A DNA stretch of 64,000 nt from Limnobacter sp. 130. Its GTDB lineage: Bacteria > Pseudomonadota > Gammaproteobacteria > Burkholderiales > Burkholderiaceae_B. Below the pieces are notes generated by a model, which had not been told where the DNA came from, did no database searches, and saw only the letters and a list, made by a program, of their open reading frames with translations. The stretch spans positions 1 through 64,000 of the forward strand of contig NZ_LR732328.1 in NCBI RefSeq assembly GCF_902506325.1. The letters run 5' to 3'. Of this stretch, positions 9,654 to 18,295 are shown one piece after another (positions within the stretch are counted from its first letter, which is position 1; the number at the start of each line of letters is the position of its first letter). The position numbers and the translations under genes were made by a program.

Positions 9654-11924
9654 TCAAGTCGAAGACGCTATCGAATCAAGAGACCATTGGCGGGGGTCAT
9701 AGTCGACCAACTCTTTAATTCCACTTCGCTGATTGGCACGAAGAGCCAAGATTCGTTCCTCCTGGGAAGCAAAGTGTCGGTCCCACTCAACTAGTTTTGA
9801 TGTCATGAGCTTGTGCCAAAGGGGGGGGCAAAGCGTCAAGAAAATTGTGGTCAGGTATCCGCCGATCATCACAGGCGCATCAGGCAGTGGCATCAAGTTC
9901 TGGTAGGGCACCTCGCCTTGCGCATGGTGGTGAGAATGGCGACTCAGGTTGAACATGCCCCACGATGTCATTCGACGGTTTGTATTCCAGGAGTGACGTG
10001 GCTGAACAGGCTGCTCAGGTAAGCGCACCATGCCGTAGTGCTCCATGTAGTTCACGATTTCAAGTAAGGATTTACCAAATAAAGCCGCCAAGGTGAAGCA
10101 CAGTGCGCCTGTCCAGCCAGCTACCGAAAACGCGGCTATATTCAACACCACGCTCATGAGCAGGCCTCGCATGTAAGCATTGTGATAAGACAGAATTGGT
10201 AATCCCTTTTTGTTCAAGCGTTCAGCCTCAATCTTCGCAGCACTGATATTTCCCTTGATAGTCGAGAGAACCACATGAAGGTATACATTGCGTCCTCGTG
10301 GCGCTGTCGCTGGATCATGCTCAGTTGACACATAACGATGATGACCGTAGACATGCTCAATGGCAAAGCCTACGTCGTAACTAAACGCCAGTAGCCAACG
10401 ACCAACCCACAATGAAATGGGGTCCCAAGTCCGATGTGTCAGTTCGTGACCAACCACAGTGCCCATGAATCCAATTAGAAAGCCGTAGTAAATAATTCCT
10501 GAAAAATAGCGATCTACAGACGAGGTCGCTTCTCGTGCCGCAAAGACGTCGTAACCGGTAAGACCCATGACAAATTCACCTAGGCCAAATGGATCTCCTG
10601 TCGATATCGTCCACATAAAGCAAAAACCAATCAACAAAAGGAGTGGCAAAGCTAACCACAATTGAACGGTCAAAATCCAGGGCTTGCGGTACTCGGGCGT
10701 CACTGTGTCGTCGCCCGTCAATATGTCACCTAGAACATAGAAGCCCAACAAACTCGCAAAACCTGCAGAGATCCAGGCGCCACCCGCCAAATATGCGACG
10801 ACTGCGATTACTCCCATCAAATGAAACATCATGAACTTCAGATAATCACCAATGGTCGCCGGAGTTCTCTCAATCGAGGGCAAACCAACCGCTCCATAAA
10901 AGCCAGTGTTCATAACCTCTCGAACTACGAAGCGATCGGCATGAATACCTTGTGCAGCAAGCTTGTTCTCTTTTAATTCCTTAATTGCAGCATCAATCAT
11001 TTGAGGCGGGCCACATAAGTAGGCTTGGGTCGCACCCGCTGCTTCCCTACGAATATGGTCCGTGACCAAGCCACGCAAGCCATTCCAGTCGTGATTGGAA
11101 TGATCTTCACTAAGAATGGGAACAAACCGAAATCCAGGCCAATTCTTTGTGTAAGCGTCAAGACGATGTAATTCGTAGAGATCTTGTTCGGTGCGTGCAC
11201 CGAACAACAGCGTGACGGGGCGCCGATCGCCCTTGCGCTCCATCTCCTCAAGCATTCCAAGTATTGGAGCCAGGCCACTACCACCGGCGATAAATACAAC
11301 CTTTTCTTCGCCTTCACGTAGCCAAAAGTCTCCACCTGGACCTCGCACGGTTAGTATTTCCCCTTCGACCAGCTTATCGAATACATAAGTTGAAAACCGA
11401 CCACCAGGCACTCTGCGAATGGTGAAGCTGGCCAGACCTTGTTTGTCTGGTGCATTTGAAAATGAATAACTACGCGGTGCGTTTTTGACAGAATCCAGCG
11501 TCAACTCGGCGAATTGGCCAGCCTTGTAATTGATTGGTTGATCAAGTTGCACGTCAATTCTCGCTATGTCATGTGTCAAGAACTCGCGCTTCACAATGCG
11601 TCCCGCTATTGGTGAAGAAGTGATCGCGGCGCTCTCGTCCATTTCCACATCAATGTCCGACTTCAAGCGACTTTGACAAGCCAAAATGTAGCCTTCAGCA
11701 ATCTCTTCCTCAGAAAGCAGGTACGCGCTCTCAGTCAACTCCTGAACCTTGCCGTCCTTGAGCTTGCATTTGCAGGAACCACATCCTCCAACTCTGCAAA
11801 TATTGGGAATTTCGATGTTTTGACGCAAAGCAGCTAAAAGTAGCGTTTCGTCGGCTTCAACATGAATGAGTTTGCCGTTTACATTGGCTTTGTGGGTTAA
11901 GCCTTTGTTTAGAAATTGAAACAT
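9654..11924 (-). CDS. Alkane monooxygenase fused to ferredoxin and ferredoxin reductase
   Basis: About 756 residues in three parts. Residues 1-95 are a plant-type [2Fe-2S] ferredoxin (C43-x4-C48-x2-C51, fourth Cys in ILACQSR). Residues about 100-340 are an FNR-type FAD/NAD reductase (PRSYSFSNAP, FIAGGSGLAPILGMLEE, AYLCGPPQMIDAA). Residues about 360-740 are an AlkB/XylM-type integral-membrane diiron hydroxylase with several membrane helices and the histidine boxes HELTHR, EHVYGHHRYVSTEHDP, NYMEHYG and LSRHSHHHA. The chain thus carries the whole NADH-to-oxygen electron path, needing no separate rubredoxin. Start 11924 has AAGG upstream; 11972 is unlikely. First gene of an operon with GMC, ALDH and AraC genes. 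The substrate is inferred as n-alkanes; alkylaromatics are possible because the electron-transfer part is XylA-like. Confidence 0.93.
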   Translation of the reverse strand: MFQFLNKGLTHKANVNGKLIHVEADETLLLAALRQNIEIPNICRVGGCGSCKCKLKDGKVQELTESAYLLSEEEIAEGYILACQSRLKSDIDVEMDESAAITSSPIAGRIVKREFLTHDIARIDVQLDQPINYKAGQFAELTLDSVKNAPRSYSFSNAPDKQGLASFTIRRVPGGRFSTYVFDKLVEGEILTVRGPGGDFWLREGEEKVVFIAGGSGLAPILGMLEEMERKGDRRPVTLLFGARTEQDLYELHRLDAYTKNWPGFRFVPILSEDHSNHDWNGLRGLVTDHIRREAAGATQAYLCGPPQMIDAAIKELKENKLAAQGIHADRFVVREVMNTGFYGAVGLPSIERTPATIGDYLKFMMFHLMGVIAVVAYLAGGAWISAGFASLLGFYVLGDILTGDDTVTPEYRKPWILTVQLWLALPLLLLIGFCFMWTISTGDPFGLGEFVMGLTGYDVFAAREATSSVDRYFSGIIYYGFLIGFMGTVVGHELTHRTWDPISLWVGRWLLAFSYDVGFAIEHVYGHHRYVSTEHDPATAPRGRNVYLHVVLSTIKGNISAAKIEAERLNKKGLPILSYHNAYMRGLLMSVVLNIAAFSVAGWTGALCFTLAALFGKSLLEIVNYMEHYGMVRLPEQPVQPRHSWNTNRRMTSWGMFNLSRHSHHHAQGEVPYQNLMPLPDAPVMIGGYLTTIFLTLCPPLWHKLMTSKLVEWDRHFASQEERILALRANQRSGIKELVDYDPRQWSLDSIASST

Positions 11925-11942
11925 GTCCGCCTTCAAGTGATT

Positions 11943-11972
11943 GTTATAATATGAAAAATGGCAATAGACCAA
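11943..11972 (-). promoter_or_regulatory. Predicted promoter of the alkB-fusion operon
   Basis: On the minus strand TTGGTC (11972-11967) and TATAAC (11948-11943) are separated by 18 bases, about 20 bases before the ATG at 11924. The -35 box is imperfect, which suits an activator-dependent promoter with AraC-type repeats about 20-70 bases further upstream. Confidence 0.45.
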
Positions 11973-11991
11973 TGAGGATTATTATGCGTAG

Positions 11992-12043
11992 GGGGTCATT
12001 TTCTGCAAAGAGGTGCATCGGACAAAAAGGGGTTATTTTCTGC
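11992..12043 (+). promoter_or_regulatory. Paired direct repeat upstream of the alkB fusion (AraC-type operator)
   Basis: Two near-identical 15-mers, GGGGTCATTTTCTGC (11992-12006) and GGGGTTATTTTCTGC (12029-12043), are separated by 37 bp start to start. They lie just upstream of the predicted promoter. Direct repeats of this kind are typical AraC-family binding sites. Related sites occur before the ferredoxin-CYP153 operon. Confidence 0.6.
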
Positions 12044-12103
12044 CAATCTAGTGCGGCAGCCCCATTCAAATTACCTTGACGGATAACTCAGTCCTGACAT
12101 GCT

Positions 12104-13336
12104 TCAGATTAAAGATTTTAGTTCGATATCCAGATCGCTCAACTTCTCGGCATTGACGTTCTTGCCTTCATAAACGAGCTGCTTGCCGACTATAAAAGCC
12201 ATTGGCATGTTGACCGCGTCAACAGCAATAAGTCGACCTTCACTGAGATAGAACACCGCAAATCCTTTATCTGCGGGGTCGCCACGAACGACACGTTGAT
12301 CATGATTCTGTGACAAACCTACCATCTGCAGGCGAACGTCATACTGGTTCGACCAGAACCATGGGACATTATCGTATGGCTTGTCCTCTCCCATCAGGGT
12401 AGCCGCCGCTGTACGGGCTTGTTCGACAGCGTTGGCGACCGATTCGACTCGTTGCATTTGTTTGAAAAAAAGATTTCGGTGACGGGTACAGTCGCCGATA
12501 GCCAGGATGGAGGGATCATTGCTGCGGGTATGTTCATCCACTAAAATACCGTCATCACAAGCCAGTCCAGCGGACTCTGCCAGTTTGGTTTCTGGTACTA
12601 CTCCTACAGAGACAAGCACAATATCGGCTGGCAAGGTACTCCCGTCCGCCACTACTACGCCAGTCACATGACCGAGATCGTCAGTTGCGAATTCAGTAGC
12701 AGTGGTGGTCAACCGCACATCCACTCCCGCGCTGCGGTGCTTTGAATAAAAGAACTCTGAGATCTCTGGTCCTGTGACACGTTGCAATAGGCGTTCTGAG
12801 GATTCGAGCACAGTGACGTCTAGGCCTACCTTGATGGCAATTGCTGCCACTTCTAGGCCGATGTAGCCGCCACCAACGATCACCAGCCGTTTACCCGGAT
12901 TTAGTTGATCACGCAAGACATCAGTATCGGCGATATCATGCAGATAATGAATTCCCTTCAAGTCCGCGCCGGGTATTTTCAGACGTCGCACTCTTGACCC
13001 AGTGGCCAGGACAAGACGATCGTATTTCAAAGTGCTCTGATCAGACAAGCGAATGGTTTTGTTATTCCGGTTTATCTGCTCAACACGTATGCCGAGTCGG
13101 AGCTGGTGGCCCGCGCTTTCGTACACCAACGACGGTTTCAAATACAGCGACTCTCTGTCAACACTACCCGCTAAGTAATTCTTCGACAGAGGTGGGCGTT
13201 GGTATGGGGGGTAGGGCTCATCGCCTACCAGTATCAAATTATGCGGGTATTTTTTTTGAATTAATGTGGTCAGTAGCGCACCTGCTGCATGCCCACCTCC
13301 AACGACAACTGTCGTCTCTTTTTCTTTTGTTGTCAT
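12104..13336 (-). CDS. FAD-dependent ferredoxin reductase, CYP153 partner
   Basis: About 410 residues, typical for the rubredoxin/putidaredoxin reductase family. The FAD motif VVVGGGHAAGALL is at the N-terminus, the NAD motif IVGGGYIGLEVAA in the middle, and the second FAD contact AIGDCTRHRN after that. Start 13336 has a GAGGAGG ribosome site; the frame upstream to 13354 is not needed. Third gene of the ferredoxin-P450-reductase operon, where it should pass electrons from NAD(P)H to the small ferredoxin at 14897-15217. A gap of 123 bases separates it from the P450 gene. Confidence 0.92.
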   Translation of the reverse strand: MTTKEKETTVVVGGGHAAGALLTTLIQKKYPHNLILVGDEPYPPYQRPPLSKNYLAGSVDRESLYLKPSLVYESAGHQLRLGIRVEQINRNNKTIRLSDQSTLKYDRLVLATGSRVRRLKIPGADLKGIHYLHDIADTDVLRDQLNPGKRLVIVGGGYIGLEVAAIAIKVGLDVTVLESSERLLQRVTGPEISEFFYSKHRSAGVDVRLTTTATEFATDDLGHVTGVVVADGSTLPADIVLVSVGVVPETKLAESAGLACDDGILVDEHTRSNDPSILAIGDCTRHRNLFFKQMQRVESVANAVEQARTAAATLMGEDKPYDNVPWFWSNQYDVRLQMVGLSQNHDQRVVRGDPADKGFAVFYLSEGRLIAVDAVNMPMAFIVGKQLVYEGKNVNAEKLSDLDIELKSLI

Positions 13337-13459
13337 GAGCCTCCTCTTCAACATGTTATTGAGACCGGATTATCCAGTTGGTCAATGTTATGGTTGCACC
13401 CCCCTAGCAGCGGGCGGGCGTCTCTGTTCGCTTGTAAAGGAATTAACTCGTTTTCTGCG

Positions 13460-14881
13460 TCAAAGAGATTGTCGCAGTGGGGTCAGTTTAACCATCATCT
13501 CCGAATACCCACGCACGAAGTTCGACTGCACTCGTTCGGGCTCACCAACAACTTCTATGTTTTCAAAGCGCTTGAGTAATTCCTCCCACAGGATACGCAG
13601 TTGTAATTCGGCCAGACGGTTGCCCATGCATCGGTGAACGCCATAGCCGAACGACAGGTGGTTACGTGCGCCAGAACGGTCGATGATGAATTGATCCGGA
13701 TCCGTAAACTTGCGCTCGTCCCGATTTCCCGATGCATACCACATCACTACTCGATCACCTTTTTTGATAGTCCGTCCCCCAAGCTCAACGTCTTGCTTGG
13801 CGATTCGGCGCATATAGGCCAAAGGTGTTTGCCAGCGGATGATTTCCGACACCATGTTTGGAATTAGCGTAGGGTTTGCTTTGAGCTTCTTGAACTCTTT
13901 CGGAAACTGGTTCATGGCTAGTAAGCCTCCACTCATGGAGTTGCGGGTAGTGTCATTACCACCGACGATGAGCAGTGCCAAATTGCCAATAAACTCCATC
14001 GGCCGGTTGATCAAATCGCGCGTATCTTCACTGCCTTGTAACAGGCTGATCAAATCAAAACCATGCGCTTCACCAGAGGCGCGGCGCGCCTGCTTATCTC
14101 GCCAAAGTCTTGAAAAATCGCGGGCCATGTCGGCTGCAGCGTCGAACATGGCCTCCTCGTCGGTGAACTCGCCACCGGTGGCTGATGCGGCGCCAGCTAA
14201 AAGGTCTGACCAGTAGATTAGTTTGTCACGTTCGTCGTAAGGGAAATCCAAAAGGGTAGCCAGCATGCGTCCAGTTAGCTCCTTTGATACTGTTGGTACC
14301 CAGTCAAAGGGCTGGCCCGTGGGAAGACTGTCGAGTACATCCCCTGTGCGCGAGCGGATTAGGCTCTCCATTTCTTTCAGGTTCTGAGGAGCCACTACGC
14401 CTTGCACGGAGCTTCGCTGTGCATCGTGTTTTGGTGGATCCATGGCGATGAACATTTCCACCGAGAGGCCTTCAGGGGGATCGCCAAGGATGATGACCGG
14501 CTCGGCGGAAAACAGGTCATGATGTTTATCGACGAACAAGATGTCCTCATAACGAGTCACCGACCAGAACGGACCGAATGGACTGTTTTCCTGGAAGTGC
14601 ACCGGGGCTTCATCACGCAGCCTCTTGAAATAGGCGCGCCATTGCCCTTGCCTGTACAAAAACGGATTGCTCACGTCAATGTCATCAATTCGTAGTGTAC
14701 CTACGTCTGGCAGCGGGTATTCAACAAAGCTTGGTGTGGGCCTGCGCGCGCCAATTGTTTTCTTTTTGGCACGCATCAAAAATTTCAGACCCTGAATTTG
14801 CAAATGCATTGGTATCACCTTGGCGGTGGCATTAATCACTCTGGTCTGAATTTGGTCAAATGTTTTGGATTGTGTTGACAT
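13460..14881 (-). CDS. CYP153-family cytochrome P450 alkane hydroxylase
   Basis: 473 residues. The I-helix oxygen-activation motif GGNDTTRNSMSGG, the ExxR motif (EIIRW) and the heme-thiolate loop FGYGVHRCMGNRLAE are all present. The overall sequence, with LDFPYDERDKLIYWSD and YMRRIAKQDVELGG, reads as CYP153. Members are soluble terminal hydroxylases acting mostly on C5-C12 alkanes and on fatty acids. It sits between its ferredoxin and reductase genes in one operon and would give the cell a second route for alkane activation beside the AlkB fusion. Confidence 0.93.
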   Translation of the reverse strand: MSTQSKTFDQIQTRVINATAKVIPMHLQIQGLKFLMRAKKKTIGARRPTPSFVEYPLPDVGTLRIDDIDVSNPFLYRQGQWRAYFKRLRDEAPVHFQENSPFGPFWSVTRYEDILFVDKHHDLFSAEPVIILGDPPEGLSVEMFIAMDPPKHDAQRSSVQGVVAPQNLKEMESLIRSRTGDVLDSLPTGQPFDWVPTVSKELTGRMLATLLDFPYDERDKLIYWSDLLAGAASATGGEFTDEEAMFDAAADMARDFSRLWRDKQARRASGEAHGFDLISLLQGSEDTRDLINRPMEFIGNLALLIVGGNDTTRNSMSGGLLAMNQFPKEFKKLKANPTLIPNMVSEIIRWQTPLAYMRRIAKQDVELGGRTIKKGDRVVMWYASGNRDERKFTDPDQFIIDRSGARNHLSFGYGVHRCMGNRLAELQLRILWEELLKRFENIEVVGEPERVQSNFVRGYSEMMVKLTPLRQSL

Positions 14882-14896
14882 GGGGCTCTCCGATAT

Positions 14897-15217
14897 TTAC
14901 ATCTGAAATTCTGGGAGTCGAACGGTCATGCCGTCCATCGCTTCAGTGGTTTTAACTTGGCAGCCCAAACGTGAGGTTTTTGCCCGCTCTGGCGTCATCG
15001 ATAGCATCTGCTCTTCCCCATCACCGAATGAACCGATCTTTTCGAACCATTCATCTGCGACTATGACGTGACAAGTGCCACAGGCGCATTCCCCGCCACA
15101 GTCCCCATCGATTCCTGGAATGGCGTTATCGACAGCGATTTGCATCAATGATGATCCAGCTTTGAATTCGATAACGTGAGTTGTATTGTTATGCTCAATA
15201 AAAATGATTTTGCCCAC
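14897..15217 (-). CDS. [2Fe-2S] ferredoxin, adrenodoxin type
   Basis: 106 residues with the vertebrate/putidaredoxin-type cysteine pattern C-x5-C-x2-C (DCGGECACGTCH) and a fourth Cys in RLGCQV. First gene of the operon, 15 bases before the CYP153 gene. It is the expected one-electron carrier between the FAD reductase and the P450. The operator-like repeats at 15281-15330 lie directly upstream. Confidence 0.93.
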   Translation of the reverse strand: MGKIIFIEHNNTTHVIEFKAGSSLMQIAVDNAIPGIDGDCGGECACGTCHVIVADEWFEKIGSFGDGEEQMLSMTPERAKTSRLGCQVKTTEAMDGMTVRLPEFQM

Positions 15218-15280
15218 CGCGTTTCTCCTACTAGTAACTTCAATCGATAAGATAGTAGATCGCCGTCAACACAACGGCGA

Positions 15281-15330
15281 GGTCATTTCTTGACGGCACC
15301 GGGTCATTTCAAGACAATGCAGTTATTTTC
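15281..15330 (+). promoter_or_regulatory. Direct repeats upstream of the ferredoxin-CYP153 operon
   Basis: GGTCATTTCTTGAC (15281-15294) and GGTCATTTCAAGAC (15302-15315) are 21 bp apart, i.e. two helical turns, and a third partial copy AGTTATTTTC follows at 15321-15330. They lie between the divergent ferredoxin gene and the AraC gene. The spacing is characteristic of AraC-family dimers. The same core is found upstream of the alkB-fusion operon. Confidence 0.6.
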
Positions 15331-15351
15331 TTTCCTTGATAGGCGGCGCTG

Positions 15352-16410
15352 ATGACGCGGCAAGCGAATATTTCCCAAAACCTTACAGCCGATATCCCAT
15401 CAAATTACTCACGACTTATTGCCCGTGAGCTGGATCTGAGCGCTAGACAGCTACCAGTTCTGTTACGTGGAACGGGACTCGGAGTCAGACAGTTTCTGAG
15501 GGAGGATGGCTTGCTCTCGGCAACTCAACAAGTTCTGATTTTGCGAAATGCGTTGGTGTTGTCTGGCCAACCCGAATTTGGTTTAATGTTGGGCAAGCGC
15601 CTCACGCCGGCGACGCATGGTGCTATGGGGTTTGCCGCTTCAAGCAGCCCAAATTTACTCAGTGCGCTACAGGCTATACATATATTCCTGCCAACGCGGG
15701 TAAGCGTCATTGAATTACGTTTGCAGCAAGTTGAAACTCACCTCGAATGCACACTGCATTTTCGGATGTCGCTTGATGCTGACATACAGCGTTGCCTGGC
15801 AGATACGATAATTAAAGTTCTTCTGGAGTTTGGTGAATTCATTATTGGTCGACCCCTAAATGAGGCTGAAATATTTTTCCCCCATCCGGCACCCACGTAC
15901 CATGCGCTGTACTCCGACTATTTATCGGGGCAGATTCTCTTTGGTTGCGATCATTTAAAACTCAGATTGCCGATGGCGTTGTGTCTGGAGCCGAACGCCT
16001 CTGCCAATCATGAAAGCTATCGCTTTGCTTTGCAGCAGTGTGAATCCATGCTCGCGCAACTTCAGACTCACAAACCTAGCTATCAGACGAGAATTAAAAA
16101 GATGATGTTGTCCCGTCCGCCCGGAACTCTTAATGAAGATGAAGCGGCAGCTTCTCTATTCATGAGCAAGCGCACCATGGCACGTAAACTCAAAGAGGAA
16201 AACACCGGATTCCGGCAAATCCGCGACGAGATTATGTCTCAACAGGCTGCAAGCTACCTGTGTGACAGCAGGTTATCCATTGAGAATATCGCTGTGTTGA
16301 TGAACTATCATGATAGTGCCAACTTCAGGCGCGCTTTTAAGCGCTGGTTTGACCAACCGCCAGAGACGTTCAGGCTAAATACCAAACCTCAGGCTATGCA
16401 TCTTAGTTGA
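15352..16410 (+). CDS. AraC-family regulator of the CYP153 locus
   Basis: 352 residues: PF12625-like N-terminal domain (RLIARELDLSARQLPVLLRGTGL; THGAMGFAASSSPNLLSAL) and C-terminal AraC DNA-binding domain (LFMSKRTMARKLKEENTGFR; MNYHDSANFRRAFKRWFDQPP). It diverges from the ferredoxin-CYP153 operon, with the 21-bp-spaced repeats between the two start codons, so it probably activates that operon. It ends 8 bases before the convergent TetR gene. The ribosome site is weak. Confidence 0.88.
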   Translation: MTRQANISQNLTADIPSNYSRLIARELDLSARQLPVLLRGTGLGVRQFLREDGLLSATQQVLILRNALVLSGQPEFGLMLGKRLTPATHGAMGFAASSSPNLLSALQAIHIFLPTRVSVIELRLQQVETHLECTLHFRMSLDADIQRCLADTIIKVLLEFGEFIIGRPLNEAEIFFPHPAPTYHALYSDYLSGQILFGCDHLKLRLPMALCLEPNASANHESYRFALQQCESMLAQLQTHKPSYQTRIKKMMLSRPPGTLNEDEAAASLFMSKRTMARKLKEENTGFRQIRDEIMSQQAASYLCDSRLSIENIAVLMNYHDSANFRRAFKRWFDQPPETFRLNTKPQAMHLS

Positions 16411-16418
16411 TTTATGAT

Positions 16419-17075
16419 CTAAATCAACGGTTGATTGAGCTGCTTTAACTGGTGCAAGTGTTCGCCTTGAGCATCTTGATTGATCAAGCCTTTGATAATA
16501 GCTTGCCAGACGAAATTGCCAATGTCGTCCGGTGTATGGGAGCCGTTTGGATCAAACCATGTTGCAACCCAGTTGAGGGCACCAAGGCCAATCAGTCGAA
16601 GAAGACGACTATCCACGCCTTTCTGAATAACGCTCTGGCTGATCATTGTTTCGAGAATATCTATCCAAAGAGACTCGTACTGGTCACGCAGCTTTATGAT
16701 TTCCTTCCGTGCCTCTGGACTCAAGGCTCGCCATTCAAACAGCAGCACATAGACCATGTCGGAATCACCCAGCAGAGCTCGAAGATGTGCATTTATGCAA
16801 AGACGCAACTTCTCGACTGGGTCATTCGAACTGGCATAGGCCAATTCGACCTCTTCTGTTACCAGGTAAATTCCACGGCGCATCAGTTCAACAAGAAGTG
16901 CCTCCTTGGTGTTGTATCGATAATAAAGGCTGCCTGGCAGCATATTACAAGCTTCAGCGATTTCCTTAAGTGAGGTTTTCTCAAATCCCTTTTCGCGAAA
17001 AAGTCGTGCTGCATTTGACAAAACATTGCTCTGATCGTCCAATTTATTATCGGGCATAGGCGGTTTTTGAACCAT
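16419..17075 (-). CDS. TetR-family repressor
   Basis: 218 residues. The N-terminal TetR helix-turn-helix is clear (ARLFREKGFEKTSLKEIAEACNMLPGSLYYRYNTKEALL). The C-terminal domain resembles the KstR2/AcrR-like ligand pocket types. It diverges from the thioesterase-hydrolase-GMC operon, and a near-perfect palindrome at 17204-17219 lies in the shared gap. Repression of that operon and of itself, relieved by an acyl-CoA or fatty-acid-like ligand, is the likely arrangement (inference). Confidence 0.87.
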   Translation of the reverse strand: MVQKPPMPDNKLDDQSNVLSNAARLFREKGFEKTSLKEIAEACNMLPGSLYYRYNTKEALLVELMRRGIYLVTEEVELAYASSNDPVEKLRLCINAHLRALLGDSDMVYVLLFEWRALSPEARKEIIKLRDQYESLWIDILETMISQSVIQKGVDSRLLRLIGLGALNWVATWFDPNGSHTPDDIGNFVWQAIIKGLINQDAQGEHLHQLKQLNQPLI

Positions 17076-17203
17076 AGTTTGTACATCTCCTAAGTGGGGC
17101 CATTGTATTTCTCATCACCGTCAAAATGGACTGACCCTACACACAAATAATATTCCATTGAGTAAGTCGTTGCCCTTCAGCTTGAACATATTCTTGACTT
17201 TAG

Positions 17204-17219
17204 TTGGTTGACCAACCAA
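17204..17219. promoter_or_regulatory. Palindromic TetR operator TTGGTTG-AC-CAACCAA
   Basis: Perfect 7-bp arms with a 2-bp centre, in the gap between the TetR gene and the thioesterase operon, about 100 bases before the first plus-strand start codon. Size and symmetry fit a TetR dimer site. Confidence 0.65.
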
Positions 17220-17321
17220 AATTAAGATGTGTGTAAATTTCTTGGCGATTACTATCAATGACAATAATTGCTTTCGGTCATTTTTGTGCCAATTTCAAAT
17301 GTTACTGAGCGTTCAAATCCG

Positions 17322-17807
17322 ATGACTGAGCCAAACAAAGTTCAACAAAATGGTGCCGTAGACACTGCACGGCGTTTTACCGAGCAGGTCCCTCACAATA
17401 GCGATCTGGGTATGCAGGTAGTCTCTGTGGATGGCAGCAAGGTGTGTATGCGTCTAGCCCCACAGGCATGGATGTTCGCCGATGCCGAAAAAAGGGAAGT
17501 AAGCACGAGTATTTTGTATTCACTAGCTGACTCGGCCAGCGGTCTTGCGGTATTCGCTGAGGCACAGGAGCTAACTCCTATAGCCACGTTGAGTTTGCAT
17601 ATGGATTACCTAAGACCCGCTGTTGATAGTCATTCATTGTTGGCGGTGGCCACTTGCCGCAATCTTATTGACGACGTTGCCTTCATCTATTGTGAAATCT
17701 TTTGTGAAGGTGATGATGTTCCGCTAGCAACAGGTAGTGCCACATTTATAAGAAATACCCAAGGCCAACGCTTCCAAGTGGCTGAGGCTTCAAGGGGAAG
17801 AGCATGA
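17322..17807 (+). CDS. PaaI-type hotdog thioesterase
   Basis: About 161 residues. It has the hotdog-fold pattern of acyl-CoA thioesterases (STSILYSLADSASGLAVFA; LHMDYLRPAVDSHSLLAVATC). The ATG at 17322 gives a normal family length; the TTG at 17268 would add an unsupported 18 residues. First gene of the operon behind the TetR operator and coupled by an ATGA overlap to a second thioesterase. It probably hydrolyses or channels acyl-CoA intermediates; the substrate cannot be told from sequence. Confidence 0.8.
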   Translation: MTEPNKVQQNGAVDTARRFTEQVPHNSDLGMQVVSVDGSKVCMRLAPQAWMFADAEKREVSTSILYSLADSASGLAVFAEAQELTPIATLSLHMDYLRPAVDSHSLLAVATCRNLIDDVAFIYCEIFCEGDDVPLATGSATFIRNTQGQRFQVAEASRGRA

Positions 17808-18295
17808 GTCGTAATGTCGATCCTGCCCATCCTCGCCCCACCCCATTTGACGGAAAGAGCGAGTATGCCGCTTGGCAGACCTTACTTGATAGTATTCCCT
17901 ACTCCCGGCATTTAGGACTTAAGGTTCAACAACATAATGAGGCGACACTTGTTCAACTGCCTTACCGTGATGCTTTTATTGGCAATTTCATGTTGCCAGC
18001 ACTACACGGCGGTGTAATAGGAGCCTTGATAGAGATTACAGCGCGTATCGCTGCCCAAAGAGAAGATACGCAACTACGCAGCCCCCGTATTCTGGGAAGC
18101 AACATCCACTACCTTCGCTCAGCCACGGCGCAAATTACTTTCGCGAACGCGGAGATTGTGCGTCAAGGTCGGCGTACCAGTTTGGTGAGGGTGAGCTGCT
18201 GGCAGGGTGACACGACTGCACCGATAGCAAACGGAGTTGTTCAGTTGCTGTTCTCTACTTCCGAGAAGAATCAAGATGGTATTGGTGACAAATAA
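17804..18295 (+). CDS. Second hotdog thioesterase
   Basis: 163 residues with the PaaI-like hotdog signature (LPALHGGVIGALIEITARIAA; NIHYLRSATAQITFANAEIVRQGRRTSLVRV). It overlaps the previous gene by 4 bases (ATGA) and the next by 20. Two different hotdog proteins in tandem may form a heteromeric enzyme or act on different chain lengths (inference). Confidence 0.8.
   Translation: MSRNVDPAHPRPTPFDGKSEYAAWQTLLDSIPYSRHLGLKVQQHNEATLVQLPYRDAFIGNFMLPALHGGVIGALIEITARIAAQREDTQLRSPRILGSNIHYLRSATAQITFANAEIVRQGRRTSLVRVSCWQGDTTAPIANGVVQLLFSTSEKNQDGIGDK

Noticed and set aside
9654-11924. AlkB fusion read as a fatty-acid desaturase
   Set aside because: The boxes EHVYGHHRYVSTEHDP and NYMEHYG are characteristic of AlkB/XylM hydroxylases, and the operon supplies alcohol and aldehyde dehydrogenases.
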